NCBI RefSeq assembly: GCF_022478115.1
Contig: NZ_JAKGSC010000002.1
Location: 124,001-188,000, forward strand
Direction of reading: 5' to 3'
DNA: 64,000 nucleotides
Origin: Tenacibaculum aquimarinum
Lineage (GTDB): Bacteria; Bacteroidota; Bacteroidia; Flavobacteriales; Flavobacteriaceae
The position numbers and the translations under genes were made by a program. The number at the start of each line of letters is the position of its first letter. Positions within the stretch are counted from its first letter, which is position 1. The notes under the pieces were generated by a model. It was not told the origin of the DNA, ran no database searches, and worked only from the letters and a program-made list of their open reading frames with translations. Positions 43,134 through 50,823 of this stretch are shown in pieces.

Positions 43134-44024
43134 ATGATTAAAATTAAACACGTTTTTATTGTAGTATTATTTTCAATTGCATTTTATGCTTGTGGAGATG
43201 ATAATGATAGTTCTACTGAAGTCTTTGACCATGAAGCTCAAGCCTTAATTGATAAGGATTCTTTAACTAGTTTTTTTAAGAAACATTATTATGATACAAC
43301 TTCTGGTTTAGTAAAGCCATTAATATCTGGTGAAACAGCATTATCTGACGATTCTAATTTAAAATCTCAAGAAGTTACTGAGCAGGAAGTAGACTATACT
43401 TTATATTATTACAAAATAGGAGATGAAGGTTCTGATCCAGATGCTAAAGGAAATCCTTCAGTTGTAGATTCTGTGTATGCTAAGTATAATGGTTTAAGAA
43501 TAGTTAATACAGATAGTATTAGTAGTTCTTTTGACACCAATACTTCTTGGTTTACACTTGACGGAGTTATACGTGGGTGGTCTTATAGTTTCCCTAATTT
43601 TAAAGGAGGAGAAAACGTATCTTCTAGTAGCCCTGGTGAGCCAATTAACTTTATTAATGGTGGTAAAGGTATTTTGTTTATTCCTTCTGGATTAGGATAT
43701 AGGGAAATTGGTACAACTACAGGATCTATACCTGGAAATTCTAACCTTATTTTTTATATTGAATTATGGGATATTGTAGTAAATACTGATCATGATCAAG
43801 ATGGGATACCTTCAATCGAAGAAGATTTAGACGGAGATGGAGATCCAAGAAATGATGATACTGATGAAAACTTTATAGCTAATTATGGAGATGCAGATGA
43901 TGATGGAGACGGTAAATTAACTAAAGAAGAAGATAGAAATGGTGATGGAGATCCAAGAAATGATTTTAATGACCCAGAGAACCCAACTATACCTGATTAT
44001 TTAAATCCAAATATTTTTGGTTAA
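43134..44024 (+). CDS. FKBP-type peptidyl-prolyl isomerase lipoprotein with C-terminal DxDxDG repeats
   Basis: 296 residues. The signal peptide ends in a lipobox (IAFYAC-G). Residues about 80-215 resemble the Bacteroidota FKBP domain: DSVYAKYNGLRIVNTDSISSSFDTN, LDGVIRGWSYSFPNFKGGE, GILFIPSGLGYREIG and PGNSNLIFYIELWDI. The last 80 residues contain three acidic calcium-binding-like loops (DHDQDGIPS, DLDGDGDPRND, DADDDGDGKLT, DRNGDGDPRND), as in thrombospondin type 3 repeats. FKBP proteins fold prolyl bonds in the envelope, and the repeats may bind calcium or serve as a spacer. It is a single gene ended by a strong terminator. Confidence 0.82.
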   Translation: MIKIKHVFIVVLFSIAFYACGDDNDSSTEVFDHEAQALIDKDSLTSFFKKHYYDTTSGLVKPLISGETALSDDSNLKSQEVTEQEVDYTLYYYKIGDEGSDPDAKGNPSVVDSVYAKYNGLRIVNTDSISSSFDTNTSWFTLDGVIRGWSYSFPNFKGGENVSSSSPGEPINFINGGKGILFIPSGLGYREIGTTTGSIPGNSNLIFYIELWDIVVNTDHDQDGIPSIEEDLDGDGDPRNDDTDENFIANYGDADDDGDGKLTKEEDRNGDGDPRNDFNDPENPTIPDYLNPNIFG

Positions 44025-44044
44025 TAGATTTAAAAGATAGAAAT

Positions 44045-44083
44045 AAAAAAAGCTCGCTTACATTTTGTAAGCGAGCTTTTTTT
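44045..44083. terminator. Bidirectional rho-independent terminator
   Basis: AGCTCGCTTACA (44051-44062) pairs with TGTAAGCGAGCT (44066-44077), with A and T runs on both sides. It serves the FKBP gene and the convergent barrel gene. Confidence 0.9.
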
Positions 44084-44100
44084 ATAGTTAATAATATTTC

Positions 44101-44709
44101 TTAAAATCTATAAGATAAACCTACAATAATTTGGTTAACTCTTGTATCAAAATTAACTTCATTTCCTCCAACATTACTATCTACAAAAGAAGATTCTGTA
44201 TCAGATAAAGCTCTTTCCCAACGAACATCTAAACCTAATTTACCTAACTCTAATCCAGCTCCAAATTGTAAACCAAGTGAAAATCCATCAGAATTAACAT
44301 CTTTTAGATCTTCAATGTCAAAGTCAGAATCAAGTATATATTGAAAAGAAGGACCTCCAAAAATATGTGCTACTCCAAAAACTTTTGTTCCTAATAATAC
44401 TGGAATATCTATTTTTTGAAAATCATATGTGGTTTTAATCCCTTTATTTAAATAAGTAACTTCATTACTTAATTGCGTATAGACCAATTCTGGCCTTATA
44501 TATAAACCTAAAACTGGTAATTTAATACGAGTCCAAATACCTGCATGAAAACCAGTTTTACTTTTTGCACCATCAAAGATATCTGTTTGTACTTCTTCAA
44601 TTGACTCTGAATTGTAATTTACACCTCCTTTAATACCAAAATCAATTTGTGAATTTACAAATTGATTGAATCCTAAAGTAAAAATAGCTACTAAAATTAT
44701 TCTTTTCAT
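44101..44709 (-). CDS. Outer-membrane beta-barrel protein (PorT/OMP_b-brl_2 type)
   Basis: 202 residues. A signal peptide (IILVAIFTLGFNQFVNSQ) is followed by IDFGIKGGVNYNSES, a repetitive beta pattern, and a terminal aromatic (GLSYRF), typical of an eight-stranded barrel of the kind annotated as porin family or PorT-like in Bacteroidota. The function is not known; the name PorT would imply a gliding or secretion role that this sequence does not show. It is followed 9 bases upstream by the transketolase gene on the same strand, so the two may be cotranscribed. Confidence 0.8.
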   Translation of the reverse strand: MKRIILVAIFTLGFNQFVNSQIDFGIKGGVNYNSESIEEVQTDIFDGAKSKTGFHAGIWTRIKLPVLGLYIRPELVYTQLSNEVTYLNKGIKTTYDFQKIDIPVLLGTKVFGVAHIFGGPSFQYILDSDFDIEDLKDVNSDGFSLGLQFGAGLELGKLGLDVRWERALSDTESSFVDSNVGGNEVNFDTRVNQIIVGLSYRF

Positions 44710-44718
44710 AATTAATTA

Positions 44719-45669
44719 TTATTTACGAGTTAATACTTTTTCTACTGCTTTAACGATTGCAGCATCGTTAATGTTGTATTTAGCCATTAATTCTTCTGGA
44801 GTTGCAGATTCTCCAAAACTATCGTTTACTGCAACAAACTCTTGTGGTGTTGGGTTGTTTATAGCTAAACAACGTGCTACACTTTCTCCTAAACCACCAA
44901 ATTTATTATGTTCTTCTGCAGTTACTACACAACCTGTTTTAGCAACAGATTTTAAAATAGCTTCTTCGTCTAAAGGTTTTATTGTGTGGATATTTATTAC
45001 TTCAGCAGAAATTCCTTTTGCTTCTAATGCTTCTGATGCTTGTAATGCTTCCCAAACTAAATGACCTGTTGCAATAATTGTTACATCTGTACCTTCTGTT
45101 AATTGAACAGCTTTACCAATTTTAAACTCGCCAGTTGGCATATAAACAGGTACTTTTGGACGACCAAAACGTAAATAAACTGGGCCTTCATGTTCTGCAA
45201 TAGCAATTGTAGCTTCTTTTGTTTGATTATAGTCGCAAGTATTAATTACCGTCATTCCTGGTAACATTTTCATTAAGCCTATATCTTCTAAAATTTGATG
45301 CGTTGCTCCGTCTTCTCCTAAAGTTAAACCAGCATGTGAAGCACAAATTTTTACATTTTTGTCTGAATATGCAATTGATTGACGAATTTGATCATAAACT
45401 CTTCCTGTAGAAAAGTTAGCAAATGTTCCTGTAAAAGGAATTTTACCTCCAATTGTCATTCCTGCAGCAATACCAATCATGTTTGCTTCAGCAATTCCTA
45501 TTTGAAAAAAGCGTTCTGGATGATTCTTTTCAAATTCATTCATTTTTAAAGAACCTGTTAAGTCGGCACAAAGTGCAACAACATTTGGATTTGTTTTTCC
45601 TAATTCAGTTAAACCATCTCCAAAACCAGATCTAGTATCTTTTTTTTCTGTATAGGTGTATTTTTTCAT
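44719..45669 (-). CDS. Transketolase C-terminal subunit (split transketolase)
   Basis: 316 residues. It has the PYR domain (FGDGLTELGKTNPNVVALCADLTGSLKMNEFEKNHPERFFQIGIAEANMIGIAAGMT with the catalytic glutamate) and the transketolase C-terminal domain (VTIIATGHLVWEALQASEALEAKGISAEVINIHTIKPLDEEAI). The thiamine diphosphate-binding PP domain (about 280 residues) is absent from this gene and from its neighbours. Split transketolases are common in Bacteroidota, so the partner is expected elsewhere. It acts in the pentose phosphate pathway. A -7 box TATTTTTG is at 45704-45711 on the minus strand. Confidence 0.93.
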   Translation of the reverse strand: MKKYTYTEKKDTRSGFGDGLTELGKTNPNVVALCADLTGSLKMNEFEKNHPERFFQIGIAEANMIGIAAGMTIGGKIPFTGTFANFSTGRVYDQIRQSIAYSDKNVKICASHAGLTLGEDGATHQILEDIGLMKMLPGMTVINTCDYNQTKEATIAIAEHEGPVYLRFGRPKVPVYMPTGEFKIGKAVQLTEGTDVTIIATGHLVWEALQASEALEAKGISAEVINIHTIKPLDEEAILKSVAKTGCVVTAEEHNKFGGLGESVARCLAINNPTPQEFVAVNDSFGESATPEELMAKYNINDAAIVKAVEKVLTRK

Positions 45670-45703
45670 TTTTTTATTATTTGTGTGTTGTTATTTTAGT
45701 CAT

Positions 45704-45711
45704 CAAAAATA
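45704..45711 (-). promoter_or_regulatory. -7 promoter box of the split transketolase gene
   Basis: TATTTTTG on the minus strand, matching TAnnTTTG, about 35 bases before the ATG. The -33 element is not clear. Confidence 0.4.
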
Positions 45712-45790
45712 ATCTTTTTATTCCTTTTTGAGGTAAAGAAAAAGGCAATAAAATAAAGACTTTTTAACAGTTAGTGTGTAATGTTTATAA

Positions 45791-46375
45791 TTAATCTAAT
45801 TTTAGTAATTCATCATATAATTTATGTACTGGTAAGCCCATTACATTAAAGTAGCTTCCTTCTATTTTAGTAATTCCAATTCTACCAATCCATTCTTGAA
45901 TTCCGTATGCGCCAGCTTTGTCGTAAGGCTTGTATTTGTTGATGTAATAACTGATTTCTTCATCAGATAAATCTTTAAAATAGACTATTGTAACGTCATT
46001 AATAATTGTTTGACAATTAATGCCTTTTATACTTACTGAAGTAATAACGTCATGTTTTTTACCAGACATTTTTTTAATCATATTAAAAGCATCTTCGTAG
46101 TTTTTTGGTTTTCCAAGAGCTTCATTTTTAAACCAAACAATAGTATCTGATGTTATTAAGATGTCTTTTTTAGTAAGTTCATTGTTAAAAGGTTGCGATT
46201 TTAAGTCCGCTAAGAAATCGGTTATTTCTGCTCCTTTTAATTCCTTCGGATACACTTCTTCGACCTCTTTTATGCGAATTTCATAATCGATATCTAAATC
46301 TTTAAAAAAAGCTTGTCTTCTTGGAGAACCAGAAGCTAAAATGATGTTGTATTTTGATAGTTTTTCTCGTAACAT
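45791..46375 (-). CDS. maf: Maf-like nucleoside triphosphate pyrophosphatase
   Basis: 194 residues. The N-terminal ILASGSPRRQAFFKDL, DYEIRIKEVEEVYPKEL, ITSDTIVWFKNEALGKPKNYEDAFNMIKKMSGKKHDVITSV and KAGAYGIQEWIG are Maf signatures. It hydrolyses non-canonical or specific NTPs to monophosphates. The stop lies near the C-terminal IEGSYFNVMGLPVHKLYDEL. Its ATG overlaps the last base of the prenyltransferase stop, indicating coupling in a smpB-prenyltransferase-maf cluster. Confidence 0.92.
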   Translation of the reverse strand: MLREKLSKYNIILASGSPRRQAFFKDLDIDYEIRIKEVEEVYPKELKGAEITDFLADLKSQPFNNELTKKDILITSDTIVWFKNEALGKPKNYEDAFNMIKKMSGKKHDVITSVSIKGINCQTIINDVTIVYFKDLSDEEISYYINKYKPYDKAGAYGIQEWIGRIGITKIEGSYFNVMGLPVHKLYDELLKLD

Positions 46376-47280
46376 TATATTAGTTTGAATAGTAGCATTG
46401 ATAAAATTCCGAAGAACATAATCAGTTTCATTAATTTGCTTAAATAGGAGTAGTCTTTTTTAGTTTTTGCATCGTATAATTTATAGATAAAGTTTCCAAT
46501 TGGAATCAATAAAAACACAATTGAATATGCTAAAAATACTGGCTCTTCAATTATAAACTCTCTAATTAGAACAATTAAAAAAAGCAATAATAATACAGAA
46601 AATCCTAATGCAACTCTGTTGGCTCGTTTTCTACCAATTACTATTGGGAGCGTTTTTGCGTTAATTTTTAAATCTCCGTTTATGTCTTCTATGTCTTTTA
46701 TGATTTCTCTTACAAGTGTTGTAAAAAAGGAAAAAATAATATAACTAAAAATTATATTTTGTAATAAAAGACTTGTAAAGTTTTCATTAATTAGAGCTAA
46801 TTTATAATGAAATTCATAAACAAGAAGTATTGATAAAGAAATCAAAAATGAAATTATTAAATTTCCAATTAATGAAACTCTTTTGAAAAAATAAGAATAA
46901 ATAAAAAGTAAAATAGAACAAATAACAAATATTAATGAATATTTAATATCTAATAAAGTTACAGATAAATATTTACCAATAATTATTCCCCAAAAAGTAA
47001 ATACAAGATAAAATCTCCAAGCATTACTTTTAGAAATTGTTACATCAATAAAAACTTTATTTGGTTTGTTTATTTTATCAGTTTCAATATCAAAAATATC
47101 ATTTATAATATAACCTCCTGCAGTTATACACAGAACACTAATAGTTAAAAGGACAAACTTAAAATTAGATAAATAACTAGGGGAAACAAAAGATTCAATC
47201 AACGCATATTTAGTTAAAACCATCGTTAATAAAACCATTAATAGGTTTTTGTAACGTATTAGTTTTAAGAAAGAAATCAT
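46375..47280 (-). CDS. UbiA-family prenyltransferase, geranylgeranylglycerol-phosphate geranylgeranyltransferase-like
   Basis: 301 residues, about eight membrane segments. The aspartate motifs are GGYIINDIFDIETDKINKPNK and EIIKDIEDINGDLKINAKTLPIVIGRKRA, which bind the prenyl diphosphate through magnesium. In Bacteroidota this subgroup is often named after the archaeal enzyme that adds the second geranylgeranyl group to the glycerol backbone; a real ether-lipid role is not shown here. The start abuts the stop of smpB with no gap, and the stop overlaps maf. This order is a compact cluster. Confidence 0.85.
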   Translation of the reverse strand: MISFLKLIRYKNLLMVLLTMVLTKYALIESFVSPSYLSNFKFVLLTISVLCITAGGYIINDIFDIETDKINKPNKVFIDVTISKSNAWRFYLVFTFWGIIIGKYLSVTLLDIKYSLIFVICSILLFIYSYFFKRVSLIGNLIISFLISLSILLVYEFHYKLALINENFTSLLLQNIIFSYIIFSFFTTLVREIIKDIEDINGDLKINAKTLPIVIGRKRANRVALGFSVLLLLFLIVLIREFIIEEPVFLAYSIVFLLIPIGNFIYKLYDAKTKKDYSYLSKLMKLIMFFGILSMLLFKLI

Positions 47281-47739
47281 TTAATTAAAATTCTTTTTAA
47301 TACGAGCTAAGTCTTTTTTATTGTCGCGATCTTTCATGGTTTCTCGCTTGTCGTGTAGTTTTTTTCCTTTAGCTAATGCAATTTCTAGTTTTGCAAATCC
47401 ACGTTCGTTTATAAACAAACGTAACGGAACAATTGCGTTTCCTTTTGCTTCAACTTCTTTCTTTAGAGTTTTTAATTCGCGCTTATTTAAAAGTAACCTT
47501 CGTTCACTTTTTGGCTTGTGATTAAACTGATGTCCGTAGATATATTCTTCAATATACATGTTTATTACAAACAATTCTCCTCTTTCGTTAAATTCACAAA
47601 AGCTTTCGGTAATACGAGCTTTGCTTAATCTAATCGACTTTATTTCTGTTCCAGTTAACTGAATTCCAGCCGTATACTTATCGATTATCTCGAATTCGAA
47701 ACGGGCTTTTTTGTTCTTAATGTTAATATTCTTCTGCAT
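47281..47739 (-). CDS. smpB: SsrA-binding protein SmpB
   Basis: 152 residues from the ATG at 47739; an ATG at 47766 adds nine hydrophobic residues not found in the family, and a TATATTTG -7 box at 47764-47771 overlaps it. The protein binds tmRNA in trans-translation: NIKNKKARFEFEIIDKYTAGIQLTGTEIKSIRLSKARI, FVINMYIEEYIYGHQFNHKP, RRLLLNKRELKTL and the basic C-terminal tail GKKLHDKRETMKDRDNKKDLARIKKN. The tmRNA gene itself is not seen in this window. Confidence 0.96.
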   Translation of the reverse strand: MQKNINIKNKKARFEFEIIDKYTAGIQLTGTEIKSIRLSKARITESFCEFNERGELFVINMYIEEYIYGHQFNHKPKSERRLLLNKRELKTLKKEVEAKGNAIVPLRLFINERGFAKLEIALAKGKKLHDKRETMKDRDNKKDLARIKKNFN

Positions 47740-47763
47740 ATAGCATCTTTTATAAAAGATTAA

Positions 47764-47804
47764 CAAATATACATTATTGATTTACATAAAGAAGTGTAAT
47801 TTTG
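47764..47804. promoter_or_regulatory. Divergent promoter region of smpB and the DUF6503-like gene
   Basis: Minus-strand TATATTTG (47764-47771) faces smpB, and plus-strand TAATTTTG (47797-47804) faces the lipoprotein gene. A TTG at 47777-47779 lies 17 bases from the latter box, slightly short of the 19-21 norm. Confidence 0.45.
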
Positions 47805-47829
47805 AATCTAGAAAATCGACCTATATTTT

Positions 47830-48579
47830 ATGAGAAATATTATACTATTTGCACTTTTTATACTTGTTGCTTGTAAACCAAATAAAATAAAAGATTTAAA
47901 TGCTCAAGAAATTGTAGATAAAGCAATTGTAGCTTCAGGATCAGATAAAGTTTCAAACTCTATTATTAGCTTTCAATTTAGAGACAAAAAGTATGTTGCG
48001 GAAAGAGAAAATGGTTTGTATAGATTATCTAGGTATTTTACAAATAAAATGTCTGATCATGAAGAAGACCAAGTTACTAATTATGGTTATAGAAGGTATT
48101 TAAATGGTCATAAATTACCAGCTGCTTTAGATTCTTTATTAGATTTAAATAGAGCTAATGCAGTAAATTCTGTTCATTATTTTTCAGTTTTACCTTATGG
48201 ATTAAATGATAAAGCTGTAAATAAGAAATTATTAACTTCTGCTACAGTTAATAATAAGGAATATTATAAAATCCAAGTTACTTTTAATGAAGAAGGTGGA
48301 GGAGAAGATTTTGACGATGTTTTTGTATATTGGATCGGTAAAGAAGATTTTTTAGTTGATTATTTAGCGTACTCTTATCACACTAATGGAGGTGGAATGC
48401 GTTTTAGAGAATTAACAGAACAATGTGTTAAAAACGGAATTAGATTTGTTGATTATGCAAATTACAAACCTCTAAAAAATGACATTCAATTAGAAAATTT
48501 AGACAAAGCTTTTGAGGAAAATAAACTTAAAAAAGTTTCAGAAATTATATTAAGGAATATTGAAGTTACTTTAAATTAA
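47830..48579 (+). CDS. DUF6503-like lipoprotein
   Basis: 249 residues. The signal peptide is short, with lipobox LFILVAC-K. The mature part is a beta-rich LolA/LolB-like fold: AQEIVDKAIVASGSDKVSNSIISFQFRDKKYVAERENG, MSDHEEDQVTNYGYRRYLNGHKL, NAVNSVHYFSVLPYGLNDKAV, and EEGGGEDFDDVFVYWIGKEDFLVDYLAYSYHTNGGGMRF. This agrees with the DUF6503 family as I remember it, which has no known function. It is followed 15 bases later by the sulfotransferase-like gene on the same strand. Confidence 0.7.
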   Translation: MRNIILFALFILVACKPNKIKDLNAQEIVDKAIVASGSDKVSNSIISFQFRDKKYVAERENGLYRLSRYFTNKMSDHEEDQVTNYGYRRYLNGHKLPAALDSLLDLNRANAVNSVHYFSVLPYGLNDKAVNKKLLTSATVNNKEYYKIQVTFNEEGGGEDFDDVFVYWIGKEDFLVDYLAYSYHTNGGGMRFRELTEQCVKNGIRFVDYANYKPLKNDIQLENLDKAFEENKLKKVSEIILRNIEVTLN

Positions 48580-48594
48580 AAAAAACTAACAAAA

Positions 48595-50229
48595 ATGAAA
48601 AAACAACTACTTTTTCTTTCAATAATTTTTACAACATTAATAATTAATGCGCAAAATACAATAGGTACCGTTGATGTTACAAATGATGCTTATGAAGGTT
48701 ATACGCTTTTTACTACACATAAAAACACCTACTTAATTAATAATTGCGGACAAGTAATTAATAAATGGGAAAGTGATTTTTTGCCAGGTAATTCCGTGTA
48801 TCTATTACCTAATGGTAATTTATTAAGAGCTGGTAGAAGTAATGGACAAAGTGATATTGTTTTTGGAGGAACTGGTGGTAATATAGAACTGTTTAATTGG
48901 GAAGGCGAAAAAATTTGGTCTTATAGTGTTAATAATAATGAACAAAGACAGCATCACGATGTTTTTCCAATGCCTAATGGAAATATATTGATTTTAATTG
49001 CAGAAGATTGGTCTGGTGAAGATGCTATAAAAGCAGGTAGAGATCCTTTGAAAATTAGTGATAACGAATTATTGTATAACGAAAAAATACTAGAAGTTAA
49101 ACCTATTGGTAATAACCAAGTAGAAGAGATATGGGAATGGAATATTAAAGACCATCTTGTACAAGATTTCGATGCTACAAAAGACAATTTTGGAACAGTT
49201 TCTGAATTTCCAGGAAGACTGGATGTGAATTTTATAAATGGAAATGGGGTTAACTCTAATTGGCTACATGTAAATTCAATTCAGTATAATGAAAAGTTAG
49301 ATCAGATTGTATTGAGCTCAAGAAACTTAAGTGAAATATGGGTTATAGATCACTCAACAACAACTGAGGAAGCTAAAACTAGTTCTGGCGGTAATTCTAA
49401 TTTAGGAGGAGATTTTTTATATCGATGGGGAAACCCTCAATCATATCAACGTGGAACAGAAAATGATAGAAAATTATATGGACAACATTTTCCTCACTTT
49501 ATTGAAGAAGGTTTTCAAGATGCAGGAAAGATATTATTATTTAATAATGGAAATGGGCGAACTCCAGGTTTCTCTGAAGTAATGGTAATTAATCCTCCGT
49601 TAATAAATAATCTTTATCAATTACCATCAAATAATGCGTATTCTCCTTCAAATCCAGATTATGTTTATTCAAAATTTGTAGCTGATAATGAATCTGAATT
49701 TTATTCAGCAATACTAAGTGGTGCTCAAAGGTTAAAAAATGGTAATACCCTTATATGTGAAGGAACTAAAGGTAGGTTTTTTGAAATTGACACTAATGAT
49801 AATATTGTTTGGGAATATATAGCTCCTATAAGAAATAATGATGGACAGATTTATAATCAAGGAGATCTTGCAGTTAATAATACAATATTTAGAGCAACAA
49901 AATATGGAGTAGATTATGAGGCTTTTATAGGGCGAAATTTAACTGTTGGAGATCCAATTGAAAATGATTTCAATTTAAATCCTTGTAATAAGTTAAGTGT
50001 AGATCAATTTAGTTTTAATGAATTTACTCTTTATCCTAATCCTACTAAAGGGATTTTAAACTTAGCTAAAGAAGTAGATAAAATTGAAATATTTTCAGTT
50101 TTAGGAACTCAATTAGCTGAATTTAAAAACACTAAACAAATTGATGTATTTGGCTTTAAAACAGGTGTTTATTTAGTTAAAACTTATAAAGATGATACAG
50201 TTTTTACTTCCAAATTTATTAAAAACTAA
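48595..50229 (+). CDS. Arylsulfate sulfotransferase-like protein with type IX secretion tail
   Basis: 544 residues. The signal peptide (LFLSIIFTTLIINAQ) is followed by a six-bladed-propeller-like ASST domain: YEGYTLFTTHKNTYLINNCGQVINKWESDFLPGNSVYLLPNGNLLRAG, QRQHHDVFPMPNGNILIL and ISHVNSIQYNEKLDQIVLSSRNLSEIWVIDHST, with candidate catalytic His residues in QHHD, LHVNS and GQHFPHF. The last 75 residues (FSFNEFTLYPNPTKGILNL ... VYLVKTYKDDTVFTSKFIKN) form a type A sorting domain for the type IX secretion system. It is expected at the cell surface. ASST transfers sulfate between phenolic compounds; activity is not shown here. Sulfatases and sulfated polysaccharides are common in marine flavobacteria, but no linked locus is seen. 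Confidence 0.82.
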   Translation: MKKQLLFLSIIFTTLIINAQNTIGTVDVTNDAYEGYTLFTTHKNTYLINNCGQVINKWESDFLPGNSVYLLPNGNLLRAGRSNGQSDIVFGGTGGNIELFNWEGEKIWSYSVNNNEQRQHHDVFPMPNGNILILIAEDWSGEDAIKAGRDPLKISDNELLYNEKILEVKPIGNNQVEEIWEWNIKDHLVQDFDATKDNFGTVSEFPGRLDVNFINGNGVNSNWLHVNSIQYNEKLDQIVLSSRNLSEIWVIDHSTTTEEAKTSSGGNSNLGGDFLYRWGNPQSYQRGTENDRKLYGQHFPHFIEEGFQDAGKILLFNNGNGRTPGFSEVMVINPPLINNLYQLPSNNAYSPSNPDYVYSKFVADNESEFYSAILSGAQRLKNGNTLICEGTKGRFFEIDTNDNIVWEYIAPIRNNDGQIYNQGDLAVNNTIFRATKYGVDYEAFIGRNLTVGDPIENDFNLNPCNKLSVDQFSFNEFTLYPNPTKGILNLAKEVDKIEIFSVLGTQLAEFKNTKQIDVFGFKTGVYLVKTYKDDTVFTSKFIKN

Positions 50230-50232
50230 TTC

Positions 50233-50730
50233 TTAATTAATTTTTAATAAAGTACTTGTTTTTTTATCTCCAATAACTGTAATAATATATAGGTTTCCGT
50301 TATTAGTTTCATCTATTTGCGGGTACTTTTCTATTCCTAAAATCTTATTAGCAAATGAAGGCGTAGTATTGCTATGACCAACAATTAATATTGTTTTACC
50401 TTTTGTATTGTATTGAAAAGCGTCATCAAACATATTTCTAGGATTGTAACCAAGAATAGGTAGTTCTTTACTGTCTGCAATAAATTTAGCTGTTTGTTTT
50501 GTTCTTTTATAATCAGTAGAATATACTGCGTCAAAAGATACATCACTTAAGATTTTTACCCAATTTTCAGAACGTTTAATACCTTCATTATTTAATGTTG
50601 GGTCTTTATCAGTTGTGTCTGTTTTTACTTTTTCTGCATGTCTAATTAAATAGTAAGTTGTAGTTTCATCTTGAGAAAAAACTGTAAAAGAACTAAATAG
50701 TACTGCAATAATTAAAATAATTTTTTTCAT
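50233..50730 (-). CDS. Exported histidine-phosphatase-family protein
   Basis: 165 residues. A signal peptide (IILIIAVLFSSFTVFSQ) precedes YYLIRHAEK (catalytic His), FDAVYSTDYKRTKQTAKFIADS, and IVGHSNTTPSFANKIL with the second histidine. These are the RHG-motif residues of the branch 1 histidine phosphatases. It is probably periplasmic, so a role in phosphate release from extracellular substrates or in signalling cannot be decided. It converges on the sulfotransferase-like gene with a gap of only 3 bases. Confidence 0.88.
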   Translation of the reverse strand: MKKIILIIAVLFSSFTVFSQDETTTYYLIRHAEKVKTDTTDKDPTLNNEGIKRSENWVKILSDVSFDAVYSTDYKRTKQTAKFIADSKELPILGYNPRNMFDDAFQYNTKGKTILIVGHSNTTPSFANKILGIEKYPQIDETNNGNLYIITVIGDKKTSTLLKIN

Positions 50731-50757
50731 AATATTAAATTTATAAAGCGAATATAC

Positions 50758-50796
50758 TTAAAAAAAGAAAAGAGCGATGTTTTTTTCAAACACCGC
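50758..50796 (-). terminator. Rho-independent terminator of clpB
   Basis: On the plus strand GCGATGTTT (50774-50782) pairs with AAACACCGC (50788-50796) using one G-U or mismatch; reading on the minus strand, T residues follow (TCTTTTCTTTTTTTAAG). Confidence 0.7.
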
Positions 50797-50823
50797 CTTA
50801 ATCAACTATTAAAAAACTAACTA

